The position numbers and the translations under genes are program-made. Below, one piece after another: positions 8,130-16,296 of a DNA stretch of 64,000 nucleotides. Source of the stretch: an uncultured Atopobiaceae bacterium (lineage in GTDB: Bacteria > Actinomycetota > Coriobacteriia > Coriobacteriales > Atopobiaceae); the NCBI GenBank assembly GCA_947625405.1, contig CANQOF010000004.1, forward strand, positions 62,001 through 126,000, in the 5' to 3' direction. The notes below the pieces were generated by a model that was not told the DNA's origin, made no database searches, and saw nothing but the letters and a program-made list of their open reading frames with translations. How positions within the stretch are numbered: position 1 is the first letter of the stretch; each line of letters opens with the position of its first letter.

Positions 8130-8952
8130 GCCTTCCGTAAGCGCAACCAAGGGCGTCCACGCGCGCAGGGTCTCCGCCGCCTCCGGTCGGGGCAAGCTCG
8201 CGTGGGACAAGGAGCGCACGCGGGAGCTTTTCCGCCGCTACAAGGAAAAGGGCGATGAGGACGCGCGCGCCCAGCTCATCGAAAGCCACCTGAACCTCGT
8301 GCGCTTCCTCGCGAGCAGCTATAAGAACCGAGGCGAGCCCCTCGACGACCTCATCCAAGTGGGCTCCATCGGGCTCATCAAGGCGATCGATCGCTTCGAC
8401 CCCGAGCGCGGCCTCGAGTTCACGACCTTCGCCACCCCCACCATCACGGGCGAGATCAAGCGCTACTTCCGAGATAAGGGCTGGAGCGTGCGCGTGCCGA
8501 GGCGCCTCCAGGAGCTCTCGAAGAAGGTGAATCAAGCCACCGACGAGCTCACGGTCGAGCTCAAGCGCTCGCCCACGGTGGAGGAGATCGCGCAGAAGCT
8601 CGGCGTGAGCGTCGACGAGGTGCTGGAGGCGATGGAATCCTCCGGAGCCTATAGCTCCGTGCCGCTCGAGGCGGGCGGGTCGGAGGAGGATGATTCCCCC
8701 GCGGTGATCGATCGCTACGCCACCGAGGACCAAGAGCTCGAGTCCATCGACGAGCGCCTCGTGATCCAAGACACCATCAAATCGTTCTCCCCGCGCGAGC
8801 AAGAGGTGATCCGCATGCGCTTCGTCGATAACCTCACACAGGTGGAGATCGCGCAGAGGCTCGGCGTCTCGCAGGTGCAGGTCTCGAGGTTTTTGCGTCG
8901 CACGCTGAAGAAGGTGAAGGATCGGCTCGATCCCGACGGCACGATGTCGTAG
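8116..8952 (+). CDS. RNA polymerase sigma factor, SigB/SigF/SigG subfamily
   Basis: Alternative sigma factor of 278 residues. Region 2 contains the HLNLVRFLA and DLIQVGSIGLIKAIDRFDP core-binding and -10 recognition helices. Region 3 follows (RSPTVEEIAQKLGVS), and region 4 ends in a helix-turn-helix (LTQVEIAQRLGVSQVQVSRFLRRTL). GTG 8116 overlaps the RsbW-like gene, implying coupled translation and partner control. In Gram-positive bacteria this subfamily directs general-stress or developmental genes; the regulon here is unknown. Confidence 0.9.
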   Translation: MSSSEPSVSATKGVHARRVSAASGRGKLAWDKERTRELFRRYKEKGDEDARAQLIESHLNLVRFLASSYKNRGEPLDDLIQVGSIGLIKAIDRFDPERGLEFTTFATPTITGEIKRYFRDKGWSVRVPRRLQELSKKVNQATDELTVELKRSPTVEEIAQKLGVSVDEVLEAMESSGAYSSVPLEAGGSEEDDSPAVIDRYATEDQELESIDERLVIQDTIKSFSPREQEVIRMRFVDNLTQVEIAQRLGVSQVQVSRFLRRTLKKVKDRLDPDGTMS

Positions 8953-8970
8953 GGCGAGCTCGGGGGGGCC

Positions 8971-10671
8971 ATGGCACAGGGCGCGGGGAGAGAAGAGAGG
9001 GCGCAATTCGCCGAGGCGGGGCGCGAGCACCGCACGCTCGTGCGCATCGGCATCGCGCTCGGCGCGATCGCCATCTTCGCGTTCGTGCTCTACGCCCTCG
9101 GTTTCCTGCTTCCCACGCTCGAGTTCCTCGCGGTGGGCTGCGTGGTCGGCTTCATCATGAGCCCCATCGTGAATTGGCTCGAGGACCGCAAGGTGGGGCG
9201 CCCGGTGGGGGCCATCATCGCGCTCGTGGTGATCATCGGCGTCGTGGTGGCCACGATCGCCGTCCTCGGCCCCATGACCATCAGCCAGCTCGTGAGCCTC
9301 CTCCAGAAGGTGCCGGACTATCTCTCCGAGGCCGAGCACTGGCTCACCACGCAAGTGCAGGCGCTCGCGTCCGATGGCTACGGCGGCATCGAGCAGAACA
9401 TCCAGGCCCTCGTGGACTACATCACGTCGTCCACCTCCAAGCTCGCGAGCGACCTCCTCGGGCAGATCTCGGGCGGCCTCCTGCCCAACATCATGGGCTT
9501 CGCAAACGGCGTGATGATGTTCTTCCTCGGCCTCATCCTCGCGTACTGGCTCGCGGTGGATTACCCGCGCATCTTCAAGGAACTCGCCATCATCACCGGT
9601 CCCGAGCGCCAGGAGGACATGACGCTCCTCTTCGCGGTGCTCTCTCGCTCGGTGGGCGGCTACATGAAGAGCGTAGTCATCACGAGCGTGATCGACGGGG
9701 TGCTCTCGGGCCTCGGCTTCTGGCTCGTGGGCCAGCCCTACGCGCTCCTCATGGGCATCCTCACGGGCGTGTTGCACGTGATTCCCGTGGTGGGGCCGAT
9801 AATCTCCGCGGCGCTCGCCACGGTGACGGCGCTCACGGTGAGCCCCTTCTGCGCCTTCTGGACGCTCATCATGGCGGTGATCGCCGAGAACATCACCGAC
9901 AACATCATCGGCCCCGTGATCATGCGCTCGACCGTCTCGGTGCACCCGGCGTTCTCGCTCCTCGCGATCGTCGTGGGCTCCACGCTCGGCGGCCCCATGG
10001 GAATGATCATCTCCATCCCCATCTCCGCCGCCATCAAAGGCGTCTTCATCTACTACTTCGAGACGCGCACGCATCGCCAGCTCGTGTCCTACGACGGCGC
10101 CATCTTCCAGGGCACGCCCTTCCGCCACCCCGATGGCTCTCCCGCGCCCTCCTTCGACGCGCTCGACGACGACAACTTCTTCGCCACCTCGCGCCTCATC
10201 CCCGAGGAGGACACGAGGCGCATGCACGTGGAGCCGCAGAAGCGTCCCACGGGGTCCGAGCACATCTCCGATCTCATCCGCCGCCACGCCGACGAGGCGC
10301 GCTCCATCTTCGACCGTGCGCGCGACGAGGAGCGAGAGGACGCGGCGGTGGCGAACGGCGAGCCGGTGGCGTCCGCGCATCCCGAGGCCGCATCCCCCTC
10401 GAGCCTTCCCAAGAGCATGGATGGCGAGGCGGACGCGCTCATCGAGGACGCGGAGCAGGCGCTTCGCGACCGCCGCCGCGCGGCCAAGCGCGCCAAGAAG
10501 AGGCAAGACAAGACGGACAAGCAGCAGCGCAAGGCGAAGCGCCTCTCCGAAGAGCCCATCATCGTGGACGTGGACGAGGACGACATCCCCAACGATCAAG
10601 GCGAGCTTCGCTCCCAAGCCTTGAAGAAACGCCAGCGCGACGCCGCCGAGCGCACAGATAGCCTAAGCTAA
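8971..10671 (+). CDS. AI-2E/PerM family membrane transporter with long charged C-terminus
   Basis: A polytopic membrane protein of 566 residues in the UPF0118 family (AI-2E exporter TqsA, Na+/H+ antiporter-like members). About eight hydrophobic segments lie between residues 25 and 370, with a central cytoplasmic loop. The family-like sequence AENITDNIIGPVIM sits near residue 310. The last roughly 190 residues are hydrophilic, rich in Arg, Lys, Glu and Asp, and probably cytoplasmic; most family members lack such a tail. A GGGGGGG run precedes the ATG. Substrate cannot be inferred. Confidence 0.85.
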   Translation: MAQGAGREERAQFAEAGREHRTLVRIGIALGAIAIFAFVLYALGFLLPTLEFLAVGCVVGFIMSPIVNWLEDRKVGRPVGAIIALVVIIGVVVATIAVLGPMTISQLVSLLQKVPDYLSEAEHWLTTQVQALASDGYGGIEQNIQALVDYITSSTSKLASDLLGQISGGLLPNIMGFANGVMMFFLGLILAYWLAVDYPRIFKELAIITGPERQEDMTLLFAVLSRSVGGYMKSVVITSVIDGVLSGLGFWLVGQPYALLMGILTGVLHVIPVVGPIISAALATVTALTVSPFCAFWTLIMAVIAENITDNIIGPVIMRSTVSVHPAFSLLAIVVGSTLGGPMGMIISIPISAAIKGVFIYYFETRTHRQLVSYDGAIFQGTPFRHPDGSPAPSFDALDDDNFFATSRLIPEEDTRRMHVEPQKRPTGSEHISDLIRRHADEARSIFDRARDEEREDAAVANGEPVASAHPEAASPSSLPKSMDGEADALIEDAEQALRDRRRAAKRAKKRQDKTDKQQRKAKRLSEEPIIVDVDEDDIPNDQGELRSQALKKRQRDAAERTDSLS

Positions 10672-10748
10672 GGGGTCGTGCGCGAGCGCCTCCGAGCGCC
10701 CCGCGCCCTGGAAACCGCCCATCCCACACGCCCCGAGAGGGAGATGTC

Positions 10749-13409
10749 ATGGCCTCTCTGCCCCTAAAGCCCACGAGCACCTCCGCCATCCGCCAATCGT
10801 TCCTCGACTTCTTCGCCGAGAAGGGTTGCAGCGTGTGGCGTTCCTCCTCGCTCATCCCCGAGGATCCGTCGCTGCTCGTGACGAACGCCGGCATGAACCA
10901 ATTCAAGTCCTACTACCTCGGCACCAAGACGATGGATTCCATCGGCGCGGCGTCCTGCCAGAAATGCCTTCGCACCAACGACATCGATGTCATCGGCCTC
11001 GACGGGCGCCACCTCTCGTTCTTCGAGATGCTCGGCAACTTCTCGTTCGGCGGCTACGGCAAGCGCGAGGCGTGCGAATGGGCGCTCGAGTTCGTGTGCG
11101 ACCACCTGAGGCTCCCGAAGGAGCGGCTCTACTGCACCGTCTTCACGGACGACGACGAGTGCGAGGAGATCTGGAGGGAGCTCGGCATCGAGGAGAGCCA
11201 TATCTCGCGCCTCGGCGAGGAGGACAACTTCTGGGCGGCCGGTCCCACCGGCCCCTGCGGCCCGTGCTCCGAGATCTACTACGACCAAGGCCCGGAGGTG
11301 GGCTGCGGCAGGCCAGAGTGCGCCCCCGGCTGCGATTGCGATCGGTTCCTCGAGTTCTGGAACCTCGTCTTCACGCAGTACGACCGCCAGGAGGACGGCA
11401 CGCTCGTCGACCTCCCGCACCAAAACGTCGACACCGGCATGGGCCTTGAGCGCATCGCGGCCATCATGCAGGGAAAGTCCTCGAACTACGACGGCGACAT
11501 CCTCTCCTCGCTGATCGCGCTCGGCGAGAGGAAGAGCGGCAAGCGCTACGGCGAGCACGAGGCCACGGACGTGTCGCTGCGCATCATCGCCGACCACACG
11601 CGCGCCGTCTCGTTCATGATCGCCGACGGCATCCTGCCCTCGAACGAGGGGCGTGGCTACATCCTTCGCCGCCTCCTTCGCCGCGCCATCTTCCACGGAC
11701 GCATGCTCGGCATCGAGGGCGCCTTCGTGGGCGAGTTCGCCACGCTCGTGCGCGAGCTCATGGGCGACGTGTACCCCGAGCTCAAGGACAACGAGGCCCT
11801 CGTGCAGGGCACGATCGCCGCCGAGGAGGAGCGCTTCTCGAAGACGCTCGAGACGGGCCGCAGCTACCTCATGGAGGCCATGGCCTCGCTTTCCGAGGGC
11901 GATGCGATCTCCGGCGAGACGGCTTTCACGCTCCACGACACCTACGGCTTCCCCGTGGACCTCACGCGCGAGATCGGCGAGGGCAAGGGACTCACGGTGG
12001 ACATGGCCGGCTTCGAGGCCCTCATGGAGGCGCAACGCGAGCGCGCGCGTTCGGCGCTCGCCACCGAGGACGACGCCTGGAGCGGGCTCGATCTCTGGAC
12101 GGGGCTCGGCGACGAGCTCGGCGAGACGGTCTTCACGGGCTACGAGGACGTGGTGGCCGATGGGCTCACGGTGCGCTCGATCGTCGTCGAGGGCGAGCGC
12201 GTGGAGCGCGTGGACGCGGGCGAGCGCGCGGAGGTCGTGCTCGATTCCACGCCGTTCTACGCGGAGAAGGGCGGCCAGGTGGGCGATGAGGGGCTCCTGC
12301 TCGCAGAGGGCCTTCGCTTCGTCGTGGACGACTGCCAGGTGCGAGGCGATGGCCTCATCTCCCACATCGGGCGCGTGGAGGAGGGCGAGGTCTTCGTCGA
12401 CCAGGCGCTACGCGCCGTCGTGGACGTCGAGCGCCGTGAGCTGATCCGCAGGAACCACACCGCCACGCACCTCCTCGACAGCGCGCTTCGCGAGGTCTTG
12501 GGCGAGCACGTGCACCAGGCGGGGTCGCTCGTGGCGCCCGACAGGCTTCGCTTCGACTTCTCCCACTTCGAGGCCATGACCTCAGATGAGCTCGCCGAGG
12601 TCGAGGGCCTCGTGAACGAGGAGATCTTCCGGGCCATCCCCGTGGCCACCGAGGAACTCCCCATCGAGGAAGCGAGGGCCAAGGGCGCCATCGCGCTCTT
12701 CGGCGAGAAATACGGCGATCGCGTGCGCGTGGTGTCCGTCGAGGATGATGACGGCACCGTCTCCATGGAGTTCTGCGGCGGCACGCATGCGCGCAACACC
12801 GCCGAGCTCGGAGTTTTCAAGATCATCTCGGAATCATCGGTGGGTGCCGCCGTGCGACGCATCGAGGCGGTCACCTCCAAGGGCGCCCTCGCCTACATGA
12901 AGGCGCGCCTCGACGCGGCCGACGAAGCCGCCGCGGAGCTCAAGTGCCCGCCGACGCAGCTCGCCAAGGCGGTGCGCGACCTTCGCGCAAAGGAGCGCGA
13001 GGTCGAGCAGCGGCTCCACAAGGCGCTCGCCGGCGGGGGATCGAGTGAGATCGACGAGGCGGTGCGCACGGCGCGTGACGTCGATGGCTACAAGCTCGCC
13101 ATCGTGCGCCTCGACGGACGTGGCGCGAAGGACCTCCGCGGCGTCTGGGACACCCTCCGCGGAAAGCTCGGTGACGCATCGGCCGCCGTCATCGCGAGTG
13201 CCACGCCGGAGGGCACGGTCGCGCTCCTCGCGGCCGGCACGCCCAAGGCGGTCGCCGCGGGCTTCGCCGCGGGCTCCGTCATACGCGAGCTCGCGCCGGT
13301 GGTGGGAGGTCGCGGAGGCGGTAAGCCCCAGATGGCGCAGGGCGGCGGCCCTGACGCCTCCGCAATCGACGCGGCCCTTACCCGCGCATCGGAGCTCCTC
13401 GCCTCGTGA
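10749..13409 (+). CDS. alaS: Alanine--tRNA ligase
   Basis: Class II aminoacyl-tRNA synthetase of 886 residues, the usual full length. Order: catalytic domain with NAGMNQFK near 40 and the Cys-rich insertion between GPEVGCGRPECAPGC and DRFLEFWNLVF, tRNA-recognition domain, editing domain with the zinc motifs HTATHLL and CGGTHARN, and C-Ala domain ending in the Gly-rich GGRGGGKPQMAQGGG. ATG 10749 has GAGGGAG upstream. It overlaps the next gene by 4 bases (GTGA). The alaS-ruvX-mltG order is common in Gram-positive bacteria. Confidence 0.97.
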   Translation: MASLPLKPTSTSAIRQSFLDFFAEKGCSVWRSSSLIPEDPSLLVTNAGMNQFKSYYLGTKTMDSIGAASCQKCLRTNDIDVIGLDGRHLSFFEMLGNFSFGGYGKREACEWALEFVCDHLRLPKERLYCTVFTDDDECEEIWRELGIEESHISRLGEEDNFWAAGPTGPCGPCSEIYYDQGPEVGCGRPECAPGCDCDRFLEFWNLVFTQYDRQEDGTLVDLPHQNVDTGMGLERIAAIMQGKSSNYDGDILSSLIALGERKSGKRYGEHEATDVSLRIIADHTRAVSFMIADGILPSNEGRGYILRRLLRRAIFHGRMLGIEGAFVGEFATLVRELMGDVYPELKDNEALVQGTIAAEEERFSKTLETGRSYLMEAMASLSEGDAISGETAFTLHDTYGFPVDLTREIGEGKGLTVDMAGFEALMEAQRERARSALATEDDAWSGLDLWTGLGDELGETVFTGYEDVVADGLTVRSIVVEGERVERVDAGERAEVVLDSTPFYAEKGGQVGDEGLLLAEGLRFVVDDCQVRGDGLISHIGRVEEGEVFVDQALRAVVDVERRELIRRNHTATHLLDSALREVLGEHVHQAGSLVAPDRLRFDFSHFEAMTSDELAEVEGLVNEEIFRAIPVATEELPIEEARAKGAIALFGEKYGDRVRVVSVEDDDGTVSMEFCGGTHARNTAELGVFKIISESSVGAAVRRIEAVTSKGALAYMKARLDAADEAAAELKCPPTQLAKAVRDLRAKEREVEQRLHKALAGGGSSEIDEAVRTARDVDGYKLAIVRLDGRGAKDLRGVWDTLRGKLGDASAAVIASATPEGTVALLAAGTPKAVAAGFAAGSVIRELAPVVGGRGGGKPQMAQGGGPDASAIDAALTRASELLAS

Positions 13410-13843
13410 GGGTGATGGCGCTCGATTGGGGCGAGCGCAGGGTGGGCGTCGCGCTCTCCGACCCCTCGGGAAGGGTGGCCACTCCACGCTGCGTGCTCGA
13501 TACCCTCGAGGTGCGCCGACGCGGCCCCTCGCTCATGCGCCTCGTGGAGGAAGCTTCGCCCGAGCGCTTGCTCGTGGGGCTTCCGCTCACGCTTTCGGGC
13601 GAGATGGGTCCGCAGGCGCGCAAGGTGCGCTCCGAGGCGGGCCAGCTCGCGCATGATCTGGGAATTCCTCTGGAGTTTTGGGACGAGCGGTTCTCCAGCG
13701 AGGAGGCACAGCGTATCGTGTGGGAGTCGAATCGGACCACGCGGGACGCGCGCGGATCGCTCGACATGATCGCGGCATCCCTCTTCCTGCAGTCTTACCT
13801 CGATGCCCAGGCCGACCCAGAAGGCGAGCCCGATGATGAGTGA
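13406..13843 (+). CDS. ruvX: Putative pre-16S rRNA nuclease / Holliday junction resolvase-like protein
   Basis: A 145-residue RNase H-like protein (YqgF/RuvX family). The N-terminal strand MALDWGERRVGVALSD carries the first catalytic Asp, LLVGLPLTLSG is the conserved middle block, WDERFSS holds the second acidic residue and SLDMIAASLFLQSYL contains the last Asp. In E. coli YqgF processes the 5' end of 16S rRNA. The GTG start overlaps the alaS stop, and the end overlaps the mltG start. Confidence 0.93.
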   Translation: MRVMALDWGERRVGVALSDPSGRVATPRCVLDTLEVRRRGPSLMRLVEEASPERLLVGLPLTLSGEMGPQARKVRSEAGQLAHDLGIPLEFWDERFSSEEAQRIVWESNRTTRDARGSLDMIAASLFLQSYLDAQADPEGEPDDE

Positions 13844-15188
13844 TCCCCAGGCGCCAAGGCGCGAGCGTCCGCAGGTATCGCAAGGTTCCCCCCGTCCGAG
13901 CGCGCGCTCCGGGCGTCCCTCTGCCGCCTCCCAGGCGAGGACCCGAAGCGCCGTCCATGCCTCCTCCACGCGCCAGGGCACCGCCTCGCACACGCGAGTG
14001 AGCCAAGGCACCGGCGCGCATTCGCGCGTGCAGGGAAGCGCCACCCCGCCTCTCGCCGCGCCGCGCAACGGGATGGCGCACATCGCGTCGGGCTCGCCGG
14101 ACGAGGGGCACGGGATCTCTCGCGGCGTGGCCGTGGCCATCGCCCTCTGCGTGTGCGTCGTGGTCGCCATCGGCGCCTTCTTCGTGCTCACACGCTGCGT
14201 GTTCGCGCCCGAGGAGGGCGATGTGCCCGCGGTGGAGCCCGGCCAGATGGTGACGGTCGTCATTCCCGGGGGCGCGGGCGGGGACGTGATCGCCAACGAG
14301 CTCCTGAAGGCGGGCGTGATCAACGACGAGAAGGCGTTCATGCAGGCGGTGAGCTCGCAGGGCGCCGACATGAAGCTCAAACCGGGCACCTACCAACTCA
14401 CGACCGGCATGACGCCGGACAACGTCGTGGCCCAGCTCGTGGCGGGGCCGAATACCCAAGAAGGGCGCCTCACCATCCCCGAGGGGCTCACCGTTTCCAA
14501 GACGGCTGAGATCGTGGAAGCCTCCCTCGGCATCCCCACCTCGGATTTCCTCGCCCAGGCGAAAGCGCAGAACTACGTGGCCGACTATCCCTTCCTCGCC
14601 GAGGCCGCCGATGATTCGCTCGAGGGCTTCCTCTGGGCGAAGACCTACGACTTCTCCGGCAAGGAGGTGAGCGCCGACAGCGTCATCCGCGCGATGCTCG
14701 ATCAATACGCCGCCGAGGTGCCCACGATCGATTTCGCGGGCGGCGAGCAGCAGATCTACGCCACCTACGGCTACGACCCGTCCGATTACGAGATCCTCAC
14801 GCTCGCCTCGATCATCAACGTCGAAGCGGGCGGAGACGAGGACTACGCGCTCGTGTCCTCCGTCTTCTGGAACCGCATCCGCGCGGGCATGCCGCTCCAA
14901 TCCGACGCGACGATGGGCTACGTGACGGGCGGGGAGGTCACCGCCGACGATCTCCAGCAGGAGAGCCCCTACAACACCTACCTCAACCAAGGCTTTCCCC
15001 CCACCCCCGTCTGCACGCCCGACCTCGCGTGCATCGAGGCGGCGCTCCACCCCGCCGACACCGATTACCTCTACTTCCTCCTCATCGAGAACGACGGCTA
15101 TTCGAATCACACGTTCTCCACCACCTACGAGGAGCATCTCCAGGCGATCGAGCAGGCGAGGCAGGAGATGGCGGAGCTCGGACTATGA
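13833..15188 (+). CDS. mltG: Endolytic murein transglycosylase MltG
   Basis: Membrane-anchored lytic transglycosylase of about 451 residues that cleaves nascent glycan strands and sets their length. A cytoplasmic basic, Ser/Arg-rich N-terminus (about 95 residues) precedes one membrane helix (about 98-120). Next come a LysM-like region (MVTVVIPGGAGGDVIANELLKAGV) and the YceG catalytic domain. The catalytic Glu lies in LASIINVEAGG, followed by VFWNRIRAGMPLQSDATMGY. Two adjacent ATGs at 13833 and 13836 overlap the ruvX stop. Confidence 0.93.
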   Translation: MMSDPQAPRRERPQVSQGSPRPSARSGRPSAASQARTRSAVHASSTRQGTASHTRVSQGTGAHSRVQGSATPPLAAPRNGMAHIASGSPDEGHGISRGVAVAIALCVCVVVAIGAFFVLTRCVFAPEEGDVPAVEPGQMVTVVIPGGAGGDVIANELLKAGVINDEKAFMQAVSSQGADMKLKPGTYQLTTGMTPDNVVAQLVAGPNTQEGRLTIPEGLTVSKTAEIVEASLGIPTSDFLAQAKAQNYVADYPFLAEAADDSLEGFLWAKTYDFSGKEVSADSVIRAMLDQYAAEVPTIDFAGGEQQIYATYGYDPSDYEILTLASIINVEAGGDEDYALVSSVFWNRIRAGMPLQSDATMGYVTGGEVTADDLQQESPYNTYLNQGFPPTPVCTPDLACIEAALHPADTDYLYFLLIENDGYSNHTFSTTYEEHLQAIEQARQEMAELGL

Positions 15189-15724
15189 GCGTGCCCGCGC
15201 TCACGCCGTGGTGTCGTCTCCACGCGCTTTCGGAGCTCGATCCCGCCGAGCTCGAGGCGCGGGGCATCCGCCTCGTGCTCCTCGATCGCGACAACACCTG
15301 CGTGCCGAGGGGGTGTAAAGACCCCGCCCCCGATGTGATCGCGTGGTGCGCGCGGGCTCGCGAGCTGGGGCTGCGCCTCGCGCTCGTGTCGAATAACTGG
15401 TCGGTGTCCGCGCTCGCGCGCACCTCGGAAGCGCTCTCGGCGCCGGTCGTCACCTTCGCGCTGAAGCCGCTTCCCTTTGGCCTTAAGCGCGCGATGGAGG
15501 CGGCGGGCGTGCCCGCCGAGCAGACGGTGCTCGTGGGCGACCAACTCCTCACCGACGTCCTCGGTGGCTCGTTCGCGGGGATTCCCGTGATCCTCGTGGA
15601 CCCCCAATCGCAAAAGGATCTCATCCACACGCGCCTCCTGCGCCCCGTGGAGGCGCGCCTCCTCGCGGGCGTGCCCTATGGGTGGGAGCACGTGGGCGAG
15701 GGGCCTGGAAGGAAGACGAGCTAG
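15185..15724 (+). CDS. YqeG-family HAD phosphatase
   Basis: A 179-residue HAD-IIIA phosphatase of the YqeG type. Motif I is LLDRDNT with both catalytic aspartates, motif II is LVSNNWS, the Lys of motif III is in FALKPLPFGLKRAM, and motif IV is VGDQLLTDV. The physiological substrate is unknown. The start overlaps the mltG stop (ATGA), so the two genes are probably translated together. Confidence 0.87.
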   Translation: MSVPALTPWCRLHALSELDPAELEARGIRLVLLDRDNTCVPRGCKDPAPDVIAWCARARELGLRLALVSNNWSVSALARTSEALSAPVVTFALKPLPFGLKRAMEAAGVPAEQTVLVGDQLLTDVLGGSFAGIPVILVDPQSQKDLIHTRLLRPVEARLLAGVPYGWEHVGEGPGRKTS

Positions 15725-15727
15725 GCG

Positions 15728-16201
15728 ATGGCGCTCGTGTGCGTCTTTGCGATCTGGGCCTCGATCGTGGACGCGAGGAGACGCCTCCTCCCGAATGCGC
15801 TTCTCGCGTCGATGGCGCTTTCCGCGGCCCTCGTTGTGGCCGCACGGTTCGCGGGCGGGGTATGGCTTCGGGACCTTCCATGGGTGGCGGCGCTCGATCC
15901 AAGGCTCGATCCTCCGTGGATGTGCGTGCTCGTTGCGCTGCTCGTCCTCGCCTTGCTCGCCGGCCTTGAGATGGGGCGCCGGCGCAAGGGCGCCGAGCCG
16001 GGCCTCGGGTTTGGCGACGCGAAGCTCGCCTTCTGCTGGATGCTCGCCTTGGGGCTGCTCGGCCTCTGGGGCTTTGCGCTCGGGTGCGGATCAGGCGCGC
16101 TCGCCGCGAAGGTCCGCCATGAGCGCACGTTCGCGCTGGGCCCTTGGGTGAGCGCGTGGTGCGTGGCGCTCGCCGTGCTCGCGGCGCTTCCCTGGCGCTA
16201 A
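15728..16201 (+). CDS. Small prepilin peptidase-like protein (A24 aspartyl protease family)
   Basis: A membrane protein of 157 residues starting 3 bases after the YqeG stop. It retains the two catalytic aspartate signatures of type IV prepilin peptidases: D in SIVDARRRLLPNAL near residue 14 and GFGDAKL near residue 100. About five hydrophobic helices are visible. It lacks the N-terminal methylase domain and cytoplasmic zinc loop of full PilD proteins, so it is peptidase-only. No pilin or secretion genes are nearby; the substrate must be encoded elsewhere. Confidence 0.78.
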   Translation: MALVCVFAIWASIVDARRRLLPNALLASMALSAALVVAARFAGGVWLRDLPWVAALDPRLDPPWMCVLVALLVLALLAGLEMGRRRKGAEPGLGFGDAKLAFCWMLALGLLGLWGFALGCGSGALAAKVRHERTFALGPWVSAWCVALAVLAALPWR

Positions 16202-16250
16202 GCTCGCCATCGCGCGAGCGCTCGGCCCGTCGCTCGGGCGCGTGTTTTTG

Positions 16251-16256
16251 TAGGAT
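16251..16256 (+). promoter_or_regulatory. Candidate -10 box after a possible weak terminator
   Basis: TAGGAT follows a TTTTT run at 16245-16249. Just upstream, CGAGCG (16215-16220) can pair with CGCTCG (16231-16236), so this 95-base gap may end the peptidase transcript and start the next one. No -35 box is clear. Confidence 0.28.
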
Positions 16257-16296
16257 GAGGCCATCGATTCCACTCGGGCACGCGAGGAGGCGGGCA

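Noticed and set aside
8014-10617. Long minus-strand frame of 867 codons opposite the sigma factor and AI-2E genes
   Set aside because: It mirrors the plus-strand codon bias of strong genes, has His/Asp/Arg/Glu-rich composition without domains, and the plus strand encodes recognisable proteins.
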